Shown one piece after another: positions 62,033 through 64,000 of a stretch of 64,000 nucleotides of DNA. How positions within the stretch are numbered: the first letter of the stretch is position 1; the number at the start of each line of letters is the position of its first letter. This DNA is from Cordylochernes scorpioides (lineage: Eukaryota; Arthropoda; Arachnida; Pseudoscorpiones; Chernetidae): positions 16,529,826 through 16,593,825 of the forward strand of contig CP092880.1 in NCBI GenBank assembly GCA_030710605.1. Direction: 5' to 3'. A program made the translations under genes and the position numbers. The notes beneath the pieces were generated by a model. The model saw nothing but the letters and a program-made list of their open reading frames with translations, searched no databases and was not told the DNA's origin.

Positions 62033-62246
62033 TATTGCATCTATTCTTGTGTTTATTTTGATTTTATTGGTAAATTAAATGATGTCATACCCGAGGGGTG
62101 CTCACTACCACCACTGGTCCTGGCTGACCTCTCTCCTGCACAGTTCAATGTCACCAATTTATACACCAGGGACTAACTAAATATTGCACTGAATGCTATG
62201 TTACATTCATCCAAATATAAGTTAGCTGAAAATCAAATAAAAAACT
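62033..62246. other. Spacer shared with 30889-31090
   Basis: Same sequence as after T3 copy c, leading straight into the right satellite array. No gene. Confidence 0.55.
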
Positions 62247-64000
62247 TAATAACACCAAATCCAATCAATGAATAGTGTGCGATGTTTCGGTAGCAGTGTT
62301 GTTACCATCTTCAGACAAAAGTACTGAATGAGATAAAATACCACAGCATGTTTTAAATAATTACTATTATCAAGTACACAGTATACACACTTGAGATAAC
62401 ACCAAATCCAATCAATGAATAGTGTGTGATGTTTCGGTAACAGTGTTGTTACCATCTTCAGACAAAAGTACTGAATGAGATAAAATACCACAGCATGTTT
62501 TAAATAGTTACTATTATCAAGTACACACAGTATACACACTTGAGATAACACCAAATCCAATCAATGAATAGTGTGTGATGTTTCGGTAACAGTGTTGTTA
62601 CCATCTTCAGACAAAAGTACTGAATGAGATAAAATACCACAGCATGTTTTAAATAGTTACTATTGTCAAGTACACACAGTATACACACTTGAGATAACAC
62701 CAAATCCAATCAATGAATAGTGTGTGATGTTTCGGTAACAGTGTTGTTACCATCTTCAGACAAAAGTACTGAATGAGATAAAATACCACAGCATGTTTTA
62801 AATAGTTACTATTATCAAGTACACACAGTATAAACACTTGAGATAACACCAAATCCAATCAATGAATAGTGTGTGATGTTTCGGTAACAGTGTTGTTACC
62901 ATCTTCAGACAAAAGTACTGAATGAGATAAAATACCACAGCATGTTTTAAATAGTTACTATTGTCAAGTACACACAGTATACACACTTGAGATAACACCA
63001 AATCCAATCAATGAATAGTGTGCGATGTTTCGGTAGCAGTGTTGTTACCATCTTCAGACAAAAGTACTGAATGAGATAAAATACCACAGCATGTTTTAAA
63101 TAATTACTATTATCAAGTACACAGTATACACACTTGAGATAACACCAAATCCAATCAATGAATAGTGTGTGATGTTTCGGTAACAGTGTTGTTACCATCT
63201 TCAGACAAAAGTACTGAATGAGATAAAATACCACAGCATGTTTTAAATAGTTACTATTATCAAGTACACAGTATACACACTTGAGATAACACCAAATCCA
63301 ATCAATGAATAGTGTGTGATGTTTCGGTAACAGTGTTGTTACCATCTTCAGACAAAAGTACTGAATGAGATAAAATACCACAGCATGTTTTAAATAGTTA
63401 CTATTATCAAGTACACAGTATACACACTTGAGATAACACCAAATCCAATCAATGAATAGTGTGTGATGTTTCGGTAACAGTGTTGTTACCATCTTCAGAC
63501 AAAAGTACTGAATGAGATAAAATACCACAGCATGTTTTAAATAGTTACTATTGTCAAGTACACACAGTATACACACTTGAGATAACACCAAATCCAATCA
63601 ATGAATAGTGTGCGATGTTTCGGTAACAGTGTTGTTACCATCTTCAGACAAAAGTACTGAATGAGATAAAATACCACAGCATGTTTTAAATAGTTACTAT
63701 TATCAAGTACACAGTATACACACTTGAGATAACACCAAATCCAATCAATGAATAGTGTGTGATGTTTCGGTAACAGTGTTGTTACCATCTTCAGACAAAA
63801 GTACTGAATGAGATAAAATACCACAGCATGTTTTAAATAGTTACTATTATCAAGTACACACAGTATAAACACTTGAGATAACACCAAATCCAATCAATGA
63901 ATAGTGTGTGATGTTTCGGTAACAGTGTTGTTACCATCTTCAGACAAAAGTACTGAATGAGATAAAATACCACAGCATGTTTTAAATAGTTACTATTATC
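62247..64000 (+). repeat. Satellite array (right array), runs off the edge
   Basis: Twelve monomers start in the window; successive spacings 147, 149, 149, 149, 149, 147, 147, 147, 149, 147, 149. The 147/149 difference is a CA lost from cacacagta. Variants cggtagcag at 62290 and 63032 (743 bp apart) hint at a five-monomer higher-order unit. Runs of 147-bp monomers stay in frame and create the 216- and 118-residue minus-strand ORFs, which are not genes. Confidence 0.96.

Noticed and set aside
62246-63893. Minus-strand ORFs of 69 to 216 residues in the right array
   Set aside because: Same satellite effect; long only where 147-bp monomers are adjacent.

Overview
This 64 kb window looks like repeat-rich, A+T-rich nuclear DNA of an animal, most likely an arthropod. 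A chelicerate such as a spider is my weak guess, based on the mix of CsRn1-type gypsy, Ty1/copia, Penelope-like, R1-like LINE, piggyBac, mariner and Helitron/Helentron elements. I found no convincing host gene. Nearly all recognisable coding sequence belongs to transposable elements, most of it broken. There is one 100-base assembly gap (24867-24966).

Layout. 1-4814: a CsRn1-type Ty3/gypsy element on the minus strand (LTR, tRNA-Trp-like primer site, gag, protease, RT running off the left edge), split by a 2.5 kb Helitron/Helentron-derived insertion that carries a DUF6570-type protein gene. 4815-6905: a satellite array of about 150-bp monomers. 6950-8246: a SINE and small MITEs. 8247-10043: copia copy 1. 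10044-24866: block A. 24967-38450: SINEs, Tigger/pogo-like MITEs, Helitrons, a palindrome with an insertion in one arm, a 49-bp GC-rich minisatellite, a deleted mariner and LINE fragments. 38451-44481: copia copy 2. 44482-60496: block B, a diverged duplicate of block A. 60497-62246: more MITE sequence. 62247-64000: a second satellite array that runs off the right edge.

The central structure is the A/B duplication. Both blocks contain the same order of parts: a DNA-transposon end, a Penelope-like tail in inverted halves, a satellite-like element, a pair of small inverted hydrophobic ORFs, and a Tc1/pogo-like transposon (T1). The blocks differ by clean insertions that can be read because the other block keeps the empty site. 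Block A alone has a 940-bp tRNA-like tandem array (13-bp TSD) and a truncated LINE (12-bp TSD) that itself contains a nearly full-length gypsy (4-bp TSD). Block B alone has a SINE (12-bp TSD), a piggyBac-like element (TTAA) that holds a Helitron and a full-length copia (5-bp TSD), and another Helitron inserted exactly between A and T. After subtracting insertions, T1 is about 2.0 kb in both blocks.

Family labels used here: T1 = CAGTCGAACCTCTTTAATTC ends; T2 = CAGTAAAACCCC ends; T3 = CAGTAGAACCTCC ends; T4 = CAGTAGTCTCCCATG end; T5 = CAGTTGAACCTGTC ends; T6 = CAGTATAACCTCG ends. All look like TA-inserting Tigger/pogo-type DNA transposons or MITEs. All assignments come from reading the sequence and comparing regions by eye; no database search was run.
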